From the NCBI GenBank assembly GCA_036822055.1, contig DAISIK010000016.1:1-54492 (forward strand): a stretch of DNA of 54,492 nucleotides, in the 5' to 3' direction. This stretch comes from DAISIK01 sp036822055 (GTDB lineage: Bacteria > Verrucomicrobiota > Verrucomicrobiia > Opitutales > Puniceicoccaceae). Shown here in pieces: positions 8,211 through 18,015 of this stretch. The translations under genes and the position numbers were made by a program. The notes beneath the pieces are model-generated. The model was given only the letters and a program-made list of their open reading frames with translations, searched no databases and had not been told where the DNA came from. Positions within the stretch are counted from its first letter, which is position 1, and each line of letters opens with the position of its first letter.

Positions 8211-10637
8211 ATGTTGAGGTGCAAGAACAGGGTGGTTGTCGGGTTGCTGGCGCTCTGCTGTTGGACTCTCGGAGGGGAGCCCGCGTCTTTTGAAATGGTG
8301 AGCAAAGGTAAGGCCTCTCTGAGGCTCTTTGTCGACGAAATGGAGAAGCAGGAAATCCGGTCGGCAGTTTTTGAAATGCAGCGGTGTTTGGTTGAAATGG
8401 TGGGGAGGGATTCTGTGGAGGTGCGGCTGGTCTCGAGGTTGCCGGAGCCCGGGGAGGAAGGGGTGGTAATCTCAAGGCGGTCCTTTCCGCTGGTTTTGAG
8501 CGAAGTGGGCTCTGATACGGCGGTTTGGGAGGCAGCGAGTGGGAGGTTGGTAATCAGCGGACAAGATGCACGTGCCACGGCTCGGGCGGTCTATCGGTTT
8601 TTGGACCATGAGGGAGGCGTCCGCTGGTTTTGGCCGGGCGAGTTGGGCAGGCACGTGCCTCGACGGTGGAATTGGCGGGTGCCGGAGGGGCGGGTGGTGT
8701 TGACCCCGGCGTTTGAGAGTCGGCATCTGACCGGGCTGCGCGGGCCAGTGAACTCCAGGTGGGGCGAGCAGAATGGCCTTTTTAACCACCACCGAGGCTT
8801 GCACGGGCTGCAGCGGATTTTTTCGGAGAGGATCTATTTGGAAAATCCGGACCTGGCAGCGGTGCCTTTCAATCCGGAAAAGCCGCCTGGAGGAGGGAGT
8901 ACTTTCTGGCGGCAGCAGCCCAATTTAGCGAGTGCCGCGGTGGCTAAGAAGGTGGCGGCGGCGGCTCGTGATTACTTCGAGGCGAGACCTGAAGCCGAGA
9001 GTTTTGCCATCGGGGTGGCGGACAACCTCGGGTATGGGCGTCGGCCTGAAGTTCTGGCGCGGATACGGGAGGGAGAATGGTTTCGGGGGAGACCGGTCTA
9101 CACCGACCTGATTTTTGAATTTGCGAATGGTGTGGCGAGGGAGCTTGAGAAAACGCATCCCGGAAAGCTTTTGACCAGCCTCGCCTATCTCTGGGGAGAG
9201 CAATCCCCCGAGATTGAGCTGCATCCGTCGGTGGTGCCTTTGCTGACTGCAGACCGAGGGGGCGGCTACAACGTCGGATTTACTGTGGAGGATCAAGAGC
9301 TGATCCAGCGGTGGGCAGCGAAGCAAACGCGCAAGCTGGCGGTCTATGAATATTGGCACGGGATGCCCCATCTCTTTCCACGGCAGGCAATGGTGCTCTG
9401 GGCGGCGAGGTTGCGAGACATTCGGGAGGCTGGGGTGACCATCTTTCGAGGTGAGCTGAATCCGCATTGGGGTTTGGACGGTGCGAAGCCCTGGGTTTTG
9501 GTCCGATTGCTGGAGGACCCGTTTCAGGATGTTAAAGTCTTGGAGGGCGAGTTTTACGGAGACTTTTTTGGTCCGGCGGGCCCCGCTTTAAACGCTTACT
9601 TTGATCATGCAGAAGGAGCGTGGATGAGGCAGCGAGGGTATCCTCACTGGATCCGATACTACAATGCAGAGAACGGTCCATTTCTTTTTGCCGGTGAGGA
9701 TCTGGCGGTGATGGAGACCTGGTTGAAGCGAGCGGAAGAGGCGCTTCAGAAGAGTCGCGAGCCGCGTTACCATGAACGCTTGGAAGTGGTGAAGGAGGGT
9801 TTCTGGGTTTTTAAAGAGTTGCATGCCCTGCAACAGGAAAGGGAGAGGCTGCTTATGGCGGAAGACCCGGCGGGGCTGGCTTCCTTTCTGGAGAGAGCGA
9901 CAGCCTGGGAGATGCGGGCTCAGGGGCAGATGGTGGCTCGAGAGTACCGTCCAGATTTTCGTGGATTGCACCGCTATTTGAGTCTTCCGGTAGGGAATTT
10001 TTTGTCGCTGGCTCAGGGGGACGCTCGTTTTCGCTGGAGTTTGGAGGGCGAGCTAAGCCGGACGGCGGTGCCCTTGGCAGGTTATTTTTTGGAACTGCTC
10101 TCCGATTTAGAGAGGATGGAATTGGTTGAGGAGATGGAGGATTGGGGCTGGCCGGATCGGGACGGTGAAGTGATGGATGCGTGGACCTTTCAAAGTGGGG
10201 GTGCATGGAGCTTTGACGGAGAGCCCTTTGAGCCGTTTCGGGGAGTGCTCATGGAAGGCGGCCAGCTACTGAGGTTGGAGGGGGCGACGGCCTCTGGACT
10301 GAGCAGATTGATTTCGGTGGAGGGGAGTGACCTAGTTGGAGTATCGGTGAGGATGCGGGCCTCGATTTCTCTGGGGAACCGAAGTTATTTTTTTCTGCGT
10401 TGGATCGATCAAGGGGGACGGGTGCGGGTGCAATCTCTTCCGGTGGTCTTGCCGCTGGTGGGTAGTGAAGAGCGCTTGAGGGAGTATCATTTGGTTGCAG
10501 CAGTGCCGGAAGGAATGGTGGCGGCTGAGGTGGTGATTTCGGCTACCTACCAACAACCGGCTGACTTTCTGGAAGTTGGCGGAGTGAAGATTTCGCTTTG
10601 GAGGAAAGGCGAAGCCGGAGGTGAAAATGAATTGTGA
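8211..10637 (+). CDS. DUF4838-type secreted glycosidase-like protein
   Basis: Large exported protein of about 808 residues. The N-terminus MLRCKNRVVVGLLALCCW is a signal-peptide-like stretch. The next about 120 residues resemble the accessory domain before GH20-type barrels (AVFEMQRCLVEMVGRDSVEV, then ARAVYRFLDHEGGVRWFWPG). That segment with HVPRRWNW and ESRHLTGLRG identifies the DUF4838 family, thought to be glycoside-hydrolase-like; no activity can be assigned from sequence. The C-terminal about 130 residues look like a beta-sandwich. The frame is open from a GTG at 8193, but the ATG at 8211 is preceded by GGGGG at 8 bp spacing and gives a better signal peptide. It is monocistronic here. 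Confidence 0.75.
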   Translation: MLRCKNRVVVGLLALCCWTLGGEPASFEMVSKGKASLRLFVDEMEKQEIRSAVFEMQRCLVEMVGRDSVEVRLVSRLPEPGEEGVVISRRSFPLVLSEVGSDTAVWEAASGRLVISGQDARATARAVYRFLDHEGGVRWFWPGELGRHVPRRWNWRVPEGRVVLTPAFESRHLTGLRGPVNSRWGEQNGLFNHHRGLHGLQRIFSERIYLENPDLAAVPFNPEKPPGGGSTFWRQQPNLASAAVAKKVAAAARDYFEARPEAESFAIGVADNLGYGRRPEVLARIREGEWFRGRPVYTDLIFEFANGVARELEKTHPGKLLTSLAYLWGEQSPEIELHPSVVPLLTADRGGGYNVGFTVEDQELIQRWAAKQTRKLAVYEYWHGMPHLFPRQAMVLWAARLRDIREAGVTIFRGELNPHWGLDGAKPWVLVRLLEDPFQDVKVLEGEFYGDFFGPAGPALNAYFDHAEGAWMRQRGYPHWIRYYNAENGPFLFAGEDLAVMETWLKRAEEALQKSREPRYHERLEVVKEGFWVFKELHALQQERERLLMAEDPAGLASFLERATAWEMRAQGQMVAREYRPDFRGLHRYLSLPVGNFLSLAQGDARFRWSLEGELSRTAVPLAGYFLELLSDLERMELVEEMEDWGWPDRDGEVMDAWTFQSGGAWSFDGEPFEPFRGVLMEGGQLLRLEGATASGLSRLISVEGSDLVGVSVRMRASISLGNRSYFFLRWIDQGGRVRVQSLPVVLPLVGSEERLREYHLVAAVPEGMVAAEVVISATYQQPADFLEVGGVKISLWRKGEAGGENEL

Positions 10638-10723
10638 AGCCCCTGTAACCTCAGAGCTTAGAACCAGAATTCTGCTTGGCAAAGTGGGCGGTGTCAATTG
10701 GGGTGCTAGGGAAGGACTGACCT

Positions 10724-11587
10724 ATGGAAAATCAACGTGAGACGAGAACAACTGGACTAGATCACGAATTGAAACATTTTGTGGATTCGACCTTTCCGTT
10801 GACGGAGCAGTTGAGTCGGAAGGATTACGAATTTCTAAAACTGCACCTCCAGATCGAACTTTTGAAGGTGCAGCGGTGGGTCAAGGAGCAGGGCCAAAAG
10901 CTGGTAATCATTTTTGAGGGTCGGGATGCGGCCGGCAAGGGAGGGACGATCAAAAGGTTTATGGAGCACCTGAATCCACGCGGAGCGCGGGTAGTGGCGC
11001 TTGAGAAACCAACGAATCGGGAGAGAGGGGAATGGTATTTTCAGCGCTATGTGTCGCATCTGCCAACGGCTGGGGAGATAACCCTTTTTGACCGCTCCTG
11101 GTACAACCGGGCTGGGGTCGAGCGGGTGATGGGTTTTTGCACGGAACCTGAGTATCGCGAGTTCATGCGTTCGGTGCCGGAGTTTGAGCATATGCTCGTG
11201 AACTCGGGAATTCGGCTCTTTAAGTACTGGTTTTCGGTATCTCGAGACGAACAGCGGCGGCGTTTTGCGCAACGGGAATCGGACCCCTTAAAGCAATGGA
11301 AGCTGAGCCCGATCGACAAGGCCTCACTTGACAAGTGGGAGGCCTACACAGCGGCCAAGGAAGCGATGTTTATCAAAACGGACACGAATTGGGCGCCGTG
11401 GACGGTGATCAAATCTGATGATAAAAAGCGAGCCCGCATCAACTGCATGCGGGACATCCTGCATCGGCTACCCTATGACAATAAGGATCCGGAAGTTGCG
11501 TGCGAGCCGGAGCGGTTAATCGTGGGAAGAGCAGCGGATTTTTTTGGAGCGGAAGCGGGCCATGAGAGCCACGATTCTATGATCTGA
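10724..11587 (+). CDS. ppk2: Polyphosphate kinase 2 family protein
   Basis: Phosphotransferase that uses polyphosphate to phosphorylate nucleotides (ADP/GDP to triphosphates, or NMPs to NDPs, depending on subclass). The 287 residues show the P-loop GRDAAGKGG at 66-74 and the Walker B/lid motif DRSWYNR at 123-129, then FKYWFSVSRDEQRRRF. Length and single-domain layout fit class I PPK2 (about 230-300 residues). The ATG is preceded by AAGGA at 7-bp spacing, one of the few good Shine-Dalgarno sites in the window. No link to the surrounding glycan genes is evident. It is convergent with the aldo/keto reductase gene. Confidence 0.93.
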   Translation: MENQRETRTTGLDHELKHFVDSTFPLTEQLSRKDYEFLKLHLQIELLKVQRWVKEQGQKLVIIFEGRDAAGKGGTIKRFMEHLNPRGARVVALEKPTNRERGEWYFQRYVSHLPTAGEITLFDRSWYNRAGVERVMGFCTEPEYREFMRSVPEFEHMLVNSGIRLFKYWFSVSRDEQRRRFAQRESDPLKQWKLSPIDKASLDKWEAYTAAKEAMFIKTDTNWAPWTVIKSDDKKRARINCMRDILHRLPYDNKDPEVACEPERLIVGRAADFFGAEAGHESHDSMI

Positions 11588-11699
11588 GGCTGCGGGGCAA
11601 AGGCAGCGGGTATGGTGGGTGGTTCTGAACTGCAAGACCTAATGAGAAGCCCCAAGGGGGAGCGTTCCGTTTAAAGGACACCGGCTATATCCCAGGGAG

Positions 11700-12671
11700 T
11701 TAATACTGGCCGCGAACGTGGCTGAGGACCTGATCGCGATAGAAGGCGGCGAGTTCTTCATGTTTTCCAGCCGGGAGCGGGGATAGGCTCGACGGGTAAA
11801 CGTTTTGAACGACCTGCTGGGGACTGCTGGTCCCGGGTATAACGGTGGTGACGGCTGGATGGTCCAGAATCCAGCGAATTGCTTGAGTAGCGAGGGGCGG
11901 GTCGTTTGGCAGGATGGTTTGCAGGGTCTCAACCAGATCGAGACCCTTGTGGAAGGGGATGCCGCAGAAGGTCTCGCCGACATGAAAGGCTGCTCCATCT
12001 CGGTTGTAGTGTCGATGATCGTCTTCGCCGAAAGTGGTGGAGGCGGAAAATTTACCGGTGAGGAGACCGCTGGCGAGGGGGAGGCGAACGATCAGGGCAA
12101 TGCCCTTGGAGGAAGCTTCTTCGAAGAATTCATCGCGGGGGTGCTGACGAAAAATGTTGAAAATGATCTGGAGGGAGGCGAGGCCGTCCTGTTGCATGCA
12201 GTAGCGAGCCTCTTCCACTGATTCGACACTTGCGCCGAAATGGCGGATCTTTCCCTCGGACTTGAGGGCTCGGAGGGTGTCCCAAACAACCGGTTGATGC
12301 AGATGTTCGGGTGTCCAACAGTGTAGTTGAATGAGATCGAGGGCTTCCATTTGGAGCCTTTCCGAAGAGGCGGCAACTCCCCGGCGGAGGTGAGCTTCAG
12401 TAGGCTCCTTTCGCCCGATCTTGGTGGCAATGAAAAGGTCCTTTTCGGGTAAGGATTGGCGGAAAGTACCAAGGATACGCTCGCTACGCCCGCCGCCGTA
12501 GCCTGCGGCGGTATCGAAGAAGCGGATGCCGTTTTGGTAGGCCGTGTTCAGGATTTCGACGGCAGCTTCATCTTCGAGATGCCCCCAGTCGGCCCCGAGT
12601 TGCCAACAGCCGAGGCCAATTTCGGTAATATATTCTTGTTGGAAGGTGCGAGTCTTGATCGGTGCGGACAT
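11700..12671 (-). CDS. Aldo/keto reductase
   Basis: NAD(P)H-dependent oxidoreductase of 323 residues with a TIM-barrel fold. The catalytic tetrad is visible: D53 and Y58 in FFDTAAGYGGGRSE, K84 in IATKIG and H117 in LIQLHCW. The C-terminal part (AIRWILDHPAVTTVIPGTSS) is the usual cofactor-binding end. It follows the alpha-mannosidase gene in the same direction with a gap of about 105 bp, so cotranscription is possible. The likely substrates are sugar or small-carbonyl compounds; the exact one cannot be inferred. No Shine-Dalgarno sequence precedes the ATG. Confidence 0.9.
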   Translation of the reverse strand: MSAPIKTRTFQQEYITEIGLGCWQLGADWGHLEDEAAVEILNTAYQNGIRFFDTAAGYGGGRSERILGTFRQSLPEKDLFIATKIGRKEPTEAHLRRGVAASSERLQMEALDLIQLHCWTPEHLHQPVVWDTLRALKSEGKIRHFGASVESVEEARYCMQQDGLASLQIIFNIFRQHPRDEFFEEASSKGIALIVRLPLASGLLTGKFSASTTFGEDDHRHYNRDGAAFHVGETFCGIPFHKGLDLVETLQTILPNDPPLATQAIRWILDHPAVTTVIPGTSSPQQVVQNVYPSSLSPLPAGKHEELAAFYRDQVLSHVRGQY

Positions 12672-12776
12672 TCTTTAGTTTCTGTCTGATCGAGGGTCGG
12701 GATGTCTAGTCCGTAAGTCCTCAACGAGTCACAGGATATACAGAACCGCATCCAGGTTTCTTGCCGGAAAGGATGG

Positions 12777-15700
12777 TTAGGATTGCGATTTGGTGACCTT
12801 AACGGTCGCGATTTGATGTGGCGTTAGATTGAGAGTAATGGCGGGGGCAAGTTGGGTGGTTTGATTGCCGAGAAAATCAGACGGAGCACCTTGCCAGCCA
12901 TCTGCGAAACGGAGGATGATTTTGCCAACACATCCGGCGGTTTCGTGGAGGCGAAGCAGACCGCCCGGGGCATTCTTGTGGGACGGTTTGGCCCAGCAAG
13001 GGACGACATTTGGGGTGATGGATTCGATCTCAAAGGGCGGTTGAAACTCGGGACCACTGTAGGGAATCGGTTTGGTGAACGCAGCGTCGGCGAGGGCGGC
13101 AGCTTGCTGAGCAAGGGGTAGATGGGCCTTGTGCGAACCGAGGACAAAGTGCAGGTGGTGGGCACCCAGATCGCTGAAGACGGGTGGGTTCTCGAGCCGA
13201 CTTAGCTCGGGCGGCCAAGCGAGGTCATGCTGCTCCTGACCAGTGATGCGGGGGCTGCGAACCAAACTGACGCCAATAACTCCATCCCGCACGGATACCC
13301 CGTAGCTGGATTCACTGACGAGGCACAGGCCCTCGGTTTCCAGCTCATCCCCGATTGCCAACCAGCGGCTGAAGGGGACTTCCCATTGAGCCTCAGAGAC
13401 AGGACCATCGGGAATCTGGGAGCGTCGGACACTGCCAAAAGGAGCGCCAAAGCGAGCGGTGCGGGCTCGATAGCTGGTGGGGAGGTGCAGTTTGAGGAGG
13501 GTTTCCGGATCCTGCCAGTCGAGTTCGATCTCGAGGTGCAGGAGGGGTGACCCTGGAGTCAGATAAAAGTGGCTGACAGCTCTGCTCTGGTTCCCGATCG
13601 GGCGAGAAACCGCGAACCCGGAGGCGCCATCGGGTCGGGTGAAAGGCTCAATCTGGCAGTTGCTCTGACAGACCCGGGCGAGGCAAGAGACGTGGCGATC
13701 AATGTCCCAGGCCTCGAAGTTGGAGGCTCGGTCGGGAGCAATGGTGAGGCTTCCAAAGTTTTCTTCGATGGCGGCCGGAAGGTTGTTCCAGAGAAGGCTT
13801 TTGAGGGAGCCGTCAGAGTTGAGCTGAAAGCTCGTTAAACCGTTGTCGGCGGAACGGTTTTTCTCGTCGAGGGAGACCGGTGGGACCGGACGAAGAGCGA
13901 GCTGCTCCCGATGGATACCGGAGAGGGGCGGGAGTTCCGCGAGAGAGGCCCGCTCGGGCAGGAAAACTTGAACGGGTCTGGGGAGGGGATTGAAGAGGGC
14001 CGGTTGGCCGGGAATTTTTTCGAGAACCGAGACCGTGGCTTCCTCGAGATTTTTGATGAGTGCGGCAAACTCGGTTTCACCCTCGGCGTAGACGTCCCAT
14101 ACGGAACTGCCCGGGATATAATCGTGGAACTGGGAGAAGATGAGGCGTTTCCAGGCGGGAGTGAGTTGAAGATCAACCCCGGTAGCAAAGGAGACGCTCT
14201 CGGCCATTTGGAGGCAGCGTTCGGTCGCCCGGAAGAGCTCTTTGACGCGGCGATGGGTGGTAAAGGTTCCGCGGTGATATTCGAGATAACACTCGCCTTC
14301 ATGGATGGGCAAAGAATCCCGAAGGGGAGCCATGCGCTCAAAGAAAGCTTCGGGTTGGTCCCATTTGAGCTGGGGAAGGGAGGCCAGGCGATCGAGGCGC
14401 CTTGCCCTTTCGCACATTTCGGCAGTGACGCCACCGCCACCGTCACCGTAGCCGGTGGGCATGAGAAATTCGTGGTGGAGATCGGACTGTTGGTGACCGT
14501 AGGCAGCCTTGCGGATTTCTTCGGCCTCCACGGTGCAGTTGTATCCAAAATCCTGAGTCACGTGAGCAAGGACCTCTGAGCCGTCGTGGGAACGCCAGCG
14601 GAAGCTGGAGTGGGGGAATCGGTTGAGGGCGTTCCAAGTCATCTTGGTGGTAAAGAAGCTCTCGATATTGAAGAGCTTCATTAATTGCGGGAGACAAGCG
14701 GCGTAGCCGAAGACGTCGGGAAGCCAGACGGTGCGGGAGGGATGTCCGGCAATTTCGCGAAAGCAATCCTGGCCAATTTCAAAGCTGCGAGCGAGGGCCT
14801 CACCGCAAGGCAGGTTGGTGTCTGACTCGACGTAGAGGGCGCCAGTAGCCTGCCAGGAACCAGCGGCAATTCTATCGCGGACGGATGTTAACAGATCTGG
14901 AGCTCGGCGAGCGACAGCTTCGTAGCTGGCGGGTTGGCTGTAGGCGAAGCGAAGCTCTGGATAGGTTTCGAGAAGGCGGTTAAGGGTGGCGAAGGTGTGG
15001 ACTGCTTTAAGTTCGCCAATTCTTTCTGGCCAGAGCCAGACGAGATCGATGTGGGCGTGGCCAGTTAGGGTGCAGGTGAGAAAGGATTTCTCGGTGCGAA
15101 GATGTTTGTAGGCGATTTGGAGGACCTCAATCAAGCCGTCGAGGTTGGAGGTTTCCCATCGGTTGAGTGCCTGATCCAGAAGGCGAAGGAGTTGGCGGTA
15201 TTCGGGAGGGTAGGATTCCACCTTTGATTGAAGACCGACGAGAGGCGGGAGGCGGGTAAGGGTAGGGTTTTCTAGGCGGCGCCAAGTGAGCATGAGGTCA
15301 GTCAGGCAGGCCAAATCGTGGTAGGCCTGCCATGCTTTCTCGTCCCGTTTGACAGACCGAGCTTCGCGAAAACGGGCACCCTCCGGGGTCATCGGCACTT
15401 GGTCGGGGTGCCAGATGGCACTTTGGAGGCAGTTGCTCTCGATCCAAATTTCTTCGAATCGCGAGGGGATTTGGCAATATCGATGGGCGAGATCAAACCC
15501 GAAGTAAGGGCTGCCGTCCAGATAGAGGGTGGCCTCTGATTGCTCGTCCCAGTGAAGCCAGCGATTGGCCAGGGTTTCCGTTTCGGGGATGGAATACCAG
15601 CGTTGGTCAAAGAGGCGTCCCCAGTGGCTTCCTGGAGGCACCGGGGAGAGGGGAACCTGACGGGCCTGATCCAAAGAAAGCGGAGAAGGTGAGGGCTGGG

Positions 15701-15812
15701 AGCCCAGAACCTGAAGGGGTTGGGGATCCACCCAGATCAATTTGGATAATCGACGCAGGGCTGAAGTCACGCGCACCGGTACAAGGCTGAGATGGTGATG
15801 TTGTTCTGGCAT
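12777..15812 (-). CDS. GH38 alpha-mannosidase
   Basis: Retaining alpha-mannosidase of 1011 residues, a length typical of bacterial and vacuolar GH38 enzymes. The catalytic domain shows the zinc-binding GHAHIDLVWLW at 251-261 (H252, D256), the nucleophile region TVWLPDVFGY with D366, and the SFFTTKMTWNALNRFPH stretch, all GH38 signatures. An N-terminal domain of about 240 residues precedes it and the usual middle and C-terminal beta domains follow. No signal peptide is visible (start MPEQHHHLSLVPVR), so it probably acts in the cytoplasm on imported mannosides. The regulator gene lies 138 bp upstream in the same direction and is its most likely controller. Confidence 0.93.
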   Translation of the reverse strand: MPEQHHHLSLVPVRVTSALRRLSKLIWVDPQPLQVLGSQPSPSPLSLDQARQVPLSPVPPGSHWGRLFDQRWYSIPETETLANRWLHWDEQSEATLYLDGSPYFGFDLAHRYCQIPSRFEEIWIESNCLQSAIWHPDQVPMTPEGARFREARSVKRDEKAWQAYHDLACLTDLMLTWRRLENPTLTRLPPLVGLQSKVESYPPEYRQLLRLLDQALNRWETSNLDGLIEVLQIAYKHLRTEKSFLTCTLTGHAHIDLVWLWPERIGELKAVHTFATLNRLLETYPELRFAYSQPASYEAVARRAPDLLTSVRDRIAAGSWQATGALYVESDTNLPCGEALARSFEIGQDCFREIAGHPSRTVWLPDVFGYAACLPQLMKLFNIESFFTTKMTWNALNRFPHSSFRWRSHDGSEVLAHVTQDFGYNCTVEAEEIRKAAYGHQQSDLHHEFLMPTGYGDGGGGVTAEMCERARRLDRLASLPQLKWDQPEAFFERMAPLRDSLPIHEGECYLEYHRGTFTTHRRVKELFRATERCLQMAESVSFATGVDLQLTPAWKRLIFSQFHDYIPGSSVWDVYAEGETEFAALIKNLEEATVSVLEKIPGQPALFNPLPRPVQVFLPERASLAELPPLSGIHREQLALRPVPPVSLDEKNRSADNGLTSFQLNSDGSLKSLLWNNLPAAIEENFGSLTIAPDRASNFEAWDIDRHVSCLARVCQSNCQIEPFTRPDGASGFAVSRPIGNQSRAVSHFYLTPGSPLLHLEIELDWQDPETLLKLHLPTSYRARTARFGAPFGSVRRSQIPDGPVSEAQWEVPFSRWLAIGDELETEGLCLVSESSYGVSVRDGVIGVSLVRSPRITGQEQHDLAWPPELSRLENPPVFSDLGAHHLHFVLGSHKAHLPLAQQAAALADAAFTKPIPYSGPEFQPPFEIESITPNVVPCWAKPSHKNAPGGLLRLHETAGCVGKIILRFADGWQGAPSDFLGNQTTQLAPAITLNLTPHQIATVKVTKSQS

Positions 15813-15950
15813 GTTAGAAGTTACGGAAAGGGACCAAGGTTGTTCTAAGGAGAAAAGGATTGTTAGGGTTGGAACTCAGGAAGAACCGTTTGGGGATTGG
15901 AGGGAAGTCTAGAGTCATTGGTGTGCGATGGGGGTGGACCTTTGGGGAAG

Positions 15951-17810
15951 TTAGGGATCTGCATAACGATAGCCGGTGAGGGCGATGATGGCGAGAGTGG
16001 GTTGTGCTGCAGGGTTGAGGATTCTAGTAGTTAAGGTTTGAAGGGCGGAGTTTGGGTCGGGATTCTTCCAGTGGTAGATGTAAAGAATGCGGAGGTATCT
16101 CCTGGGGTCATGGTCTAGGGCGACAAAGTAGGGAATGGTTCGGTCGGATTTAAACCAGGGACACGATGGGTGCCAGTCGGCGAGGTTAGAACGATTGCGT
16201 CGTAATCGTTCCAAGTCTGGATCCTTGGAACAGGGTTCCGTACCGTAAGGTACAACTTCGACAAGGTCTTTCCCAACCTCGGTTTGAAACTCGTAAATGG
16301 CGAAGGGTTCATGATATTTAGCCCAGCCTGCGGCATGGAGGATGAAGAGACCGTCAAGATTTTGATGGATGGGGAATTCGAGATGTTCCGGGAGCGGAGC
16401 GCGGCGATGTTTTCTGGCATGGCTGGAGCGAAGGACGACTGCCTGCTTTTCGATTCGGAAAGGGATATCCTGAAGGTATTGAACGCCCGGTGGAAAATGG
16501 AGGAGCGGCAGGCGTCCCATCCATCCGTTGTGGCGGGCGAGTTCCCTATTGAGGTAGGGGGAGAGAGAAATGTTGGAGAAAGTGGGATTTTTTTCTTTCG
16601 GCAAAGCGAAGGAGAGGCGATTCAGCTGGCGAAGGTTTCCAGAACTGAGGTGATGAGCTGGCACAGGGACGCTCTCCTGCTTTGACGGGACTGGGATATC
16701 CTTGGGGGCTCTGGGTGATTTTGGCTCCACCGTTGCTGCCAGATTTTGCAGGGCCAGAACTTTGGCCGCAGGTGGAGGGGCGGTGGATTCCCGGAGGTAG
16801 AGACGCGGTTGGCAAAGTGCTGACTGTTGGATCGGACGACCGGTTTCGCTGCGCCGACTCTCAATGTCATCAAGGAGCATCAAGGTTGCAGTGCGGAGCA
16901 TTTGTTTTTCATCAAGGTACAGGCCGGAGATCCTCCAGTCGGAGGATGGCTTACTTCCCTGATTGTAGACCTGCATGATGGAAAGGTCTTGAGGAATCTC
17001 GATTCCGTCAGCTCGGGCAAGGGCGGCGAGCGATTCCGATATGTAGAAATTTTCGCAAATTAAAGCAGTGACCTCGTGAAGTTCCCGACGGATTTTTTGC
17101 CAGGCGCGGAGGAGGGAGGGTTTATCATCAACATCATCAATCATCCTTTTGGCAGATGATTCCATCCCAAGAGCGAGACACTCTCGTTGGTAACTACTTT
17201 CCACTTCGACATGCATCAAGGGAAAAGGCTGGGTGGATGGGGGCGCGATGAAGGCGATTTCGGAGTGTCCAAGTTCAACGAGGTGGCGGAGAGCTGTCTC
17301 GACCATGGAGCGGGGGTGGTGGGTGACGAAGCTCAAGTGGCGAGAACGGTCACCGACGACCACAATAGGGATGCCCCGCGAACGAATCTGGAGCAACTCA
17401 GCCTCCCACTCAGCACCGTAGATAAGGACTCCGGAAGAACCTTCCCGGTCATCGAGAAGCTCCAGCAACTGACGACGGCGATCGGCTGCTTCCCCAGAAA
17501 AATGGACACGGACCTGAATGGCCCACCGGTCCATGATTTCCTCAACTGGCTGAATATCCAGAGATCGCTCAACGAAGACATCGATTGGGAGGCGTGAGAG
17601 TACCTGTTTAGTGCGATGTCCGGTGAAGAGGCGATTGCCCCTGCGGATGAGGACACCGCGACCGACAAGTTCGGTGACTGCCCGATTGAGGGCCATTCGC
17701 CCAATGTCCAACTCTCGAGCCAGAGCCCGTATAGAAGGAAGACGGGTGCCGAACGGTTTTTCGTTTGCGTTGAGCCAAGCCTGGAAATTTTCAACCGCTT
17801 TCTGGGGCAT
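15951..17810 (-). CDS. GntR/LacI-type transcriptional regulator with an extra C-terminal beta-rich domain
   Basis: A 619-residue regulator with three parts. Residues 1-65 form a GntR-type winged helix (TRLPSIRALARELDIGRMALNRA). Residues about 72-342 form a LacI/PBP1-type ligand domain (VVVGDRSRHLSFVTHH, HLVELGHSEIAFIAPP, PQDLSIMQVYN). A basic, proline-rich linker leads to a C-terminal domain at about 412-617. That domain has the pattern SLSPYLNREL, LHFPPGVQYLQDIPFRI, DGLFILHAAGW, IYEFQTEVG, NLADW, YHWKNPDPN and IIALTGY, which I associate with beta-sandwich modules in planctomycete and verrucomicrobial glycan enzymes. The usual GntR+PBP regulator ends at about 350 residues. A TTG at 17811 precedes the ATG chosen here. 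It is upstream of and codirectional with the alpha-mannosidase gene. Confidence 0.85.
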   Translation of the reverse strand: MPQKAVENFQAWLNANEKPFGTRLPSIRALARELDIGRMALNRAVTELVGRGVLIRRGNRLFTGHRTKQVLSRLPIDVFVERSLDIQPVEEIMDRWAIQVRVHFSGEAADRRRQLLELLDDREGSSGVLIYGAEWEAELLQIRSRGIPIVVVGDRSRHLSFVTHHPRSMVETALRHLVELGHSEIAFIAPPSTQPFPLMHVEVESSYQRECLALGMESSAKRMIDDVDDKPSLLRAWQKIRRELHEVTALICENFYISESLAALARADGIEIPQDLSIMQVYNQGSKPSSDWRISGLYLDEKQMLRTATLMLLDDIESRRSETGRPIQQSALCQPRLYLRESTAPPPAAKVLALQNLAATVEPKSPRAPKDIPVPSKQESVPVPAHHLSSGNLRQLNRLSFALPKEKNPTFSNISLSPYLNRELARHNGWMGRLPLLHFPPGVQYLQDIPFRIEKQAVVLRSSHARKHRRAPLPEHLEFPIHQNLDGLFILHAAGWAKYHEPFAIYEFQTEVGKDLVEVVPYGTEPCSKDPDLERLRRNRSNLADWHPSCPWFKSDRTIPYFVALDHDPRRYLRILYIYHWKNPDPNSALQTLTTRILNPAAQPTLAIIALTGYRYADP

Positions 17811-17890
17811 CAACGGAAGACGGTGGGTTAGACTCTACTTTGGGGAAGACGATGAAGATTCTGCAGGACATCTTACTATTGGTGCAGAGA

Positions 17891-17904
17891 AGATCTCAGA
17901 TCTC
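17891..17904. promoter_or_regulatory. Tandem AGATCTC repeat upstream of the GntR-type regulator
   Basis: AGATCTC occurs twice in direct succession about 80-95 bp upstream of the regulator start, so the palindrome AGATCT is present twice at a 7-bp period. It lies in the 205-bp stretch between the regulator and the secreted-protein gene. An autoregulatory operator is possible, but chance is not excluded. Confidence 0.2.
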
Positions 17905-18015
17905 GTGCTATAGGATGGTGCTGGAATTAGGCTTGGCCAGCAAGAAGCGATCAAGGTGGCGCATGAGCAACCACGAATTGCAGGAATTTGTCTATGTCCT
18001 GCCGTCCGTGGAGTT

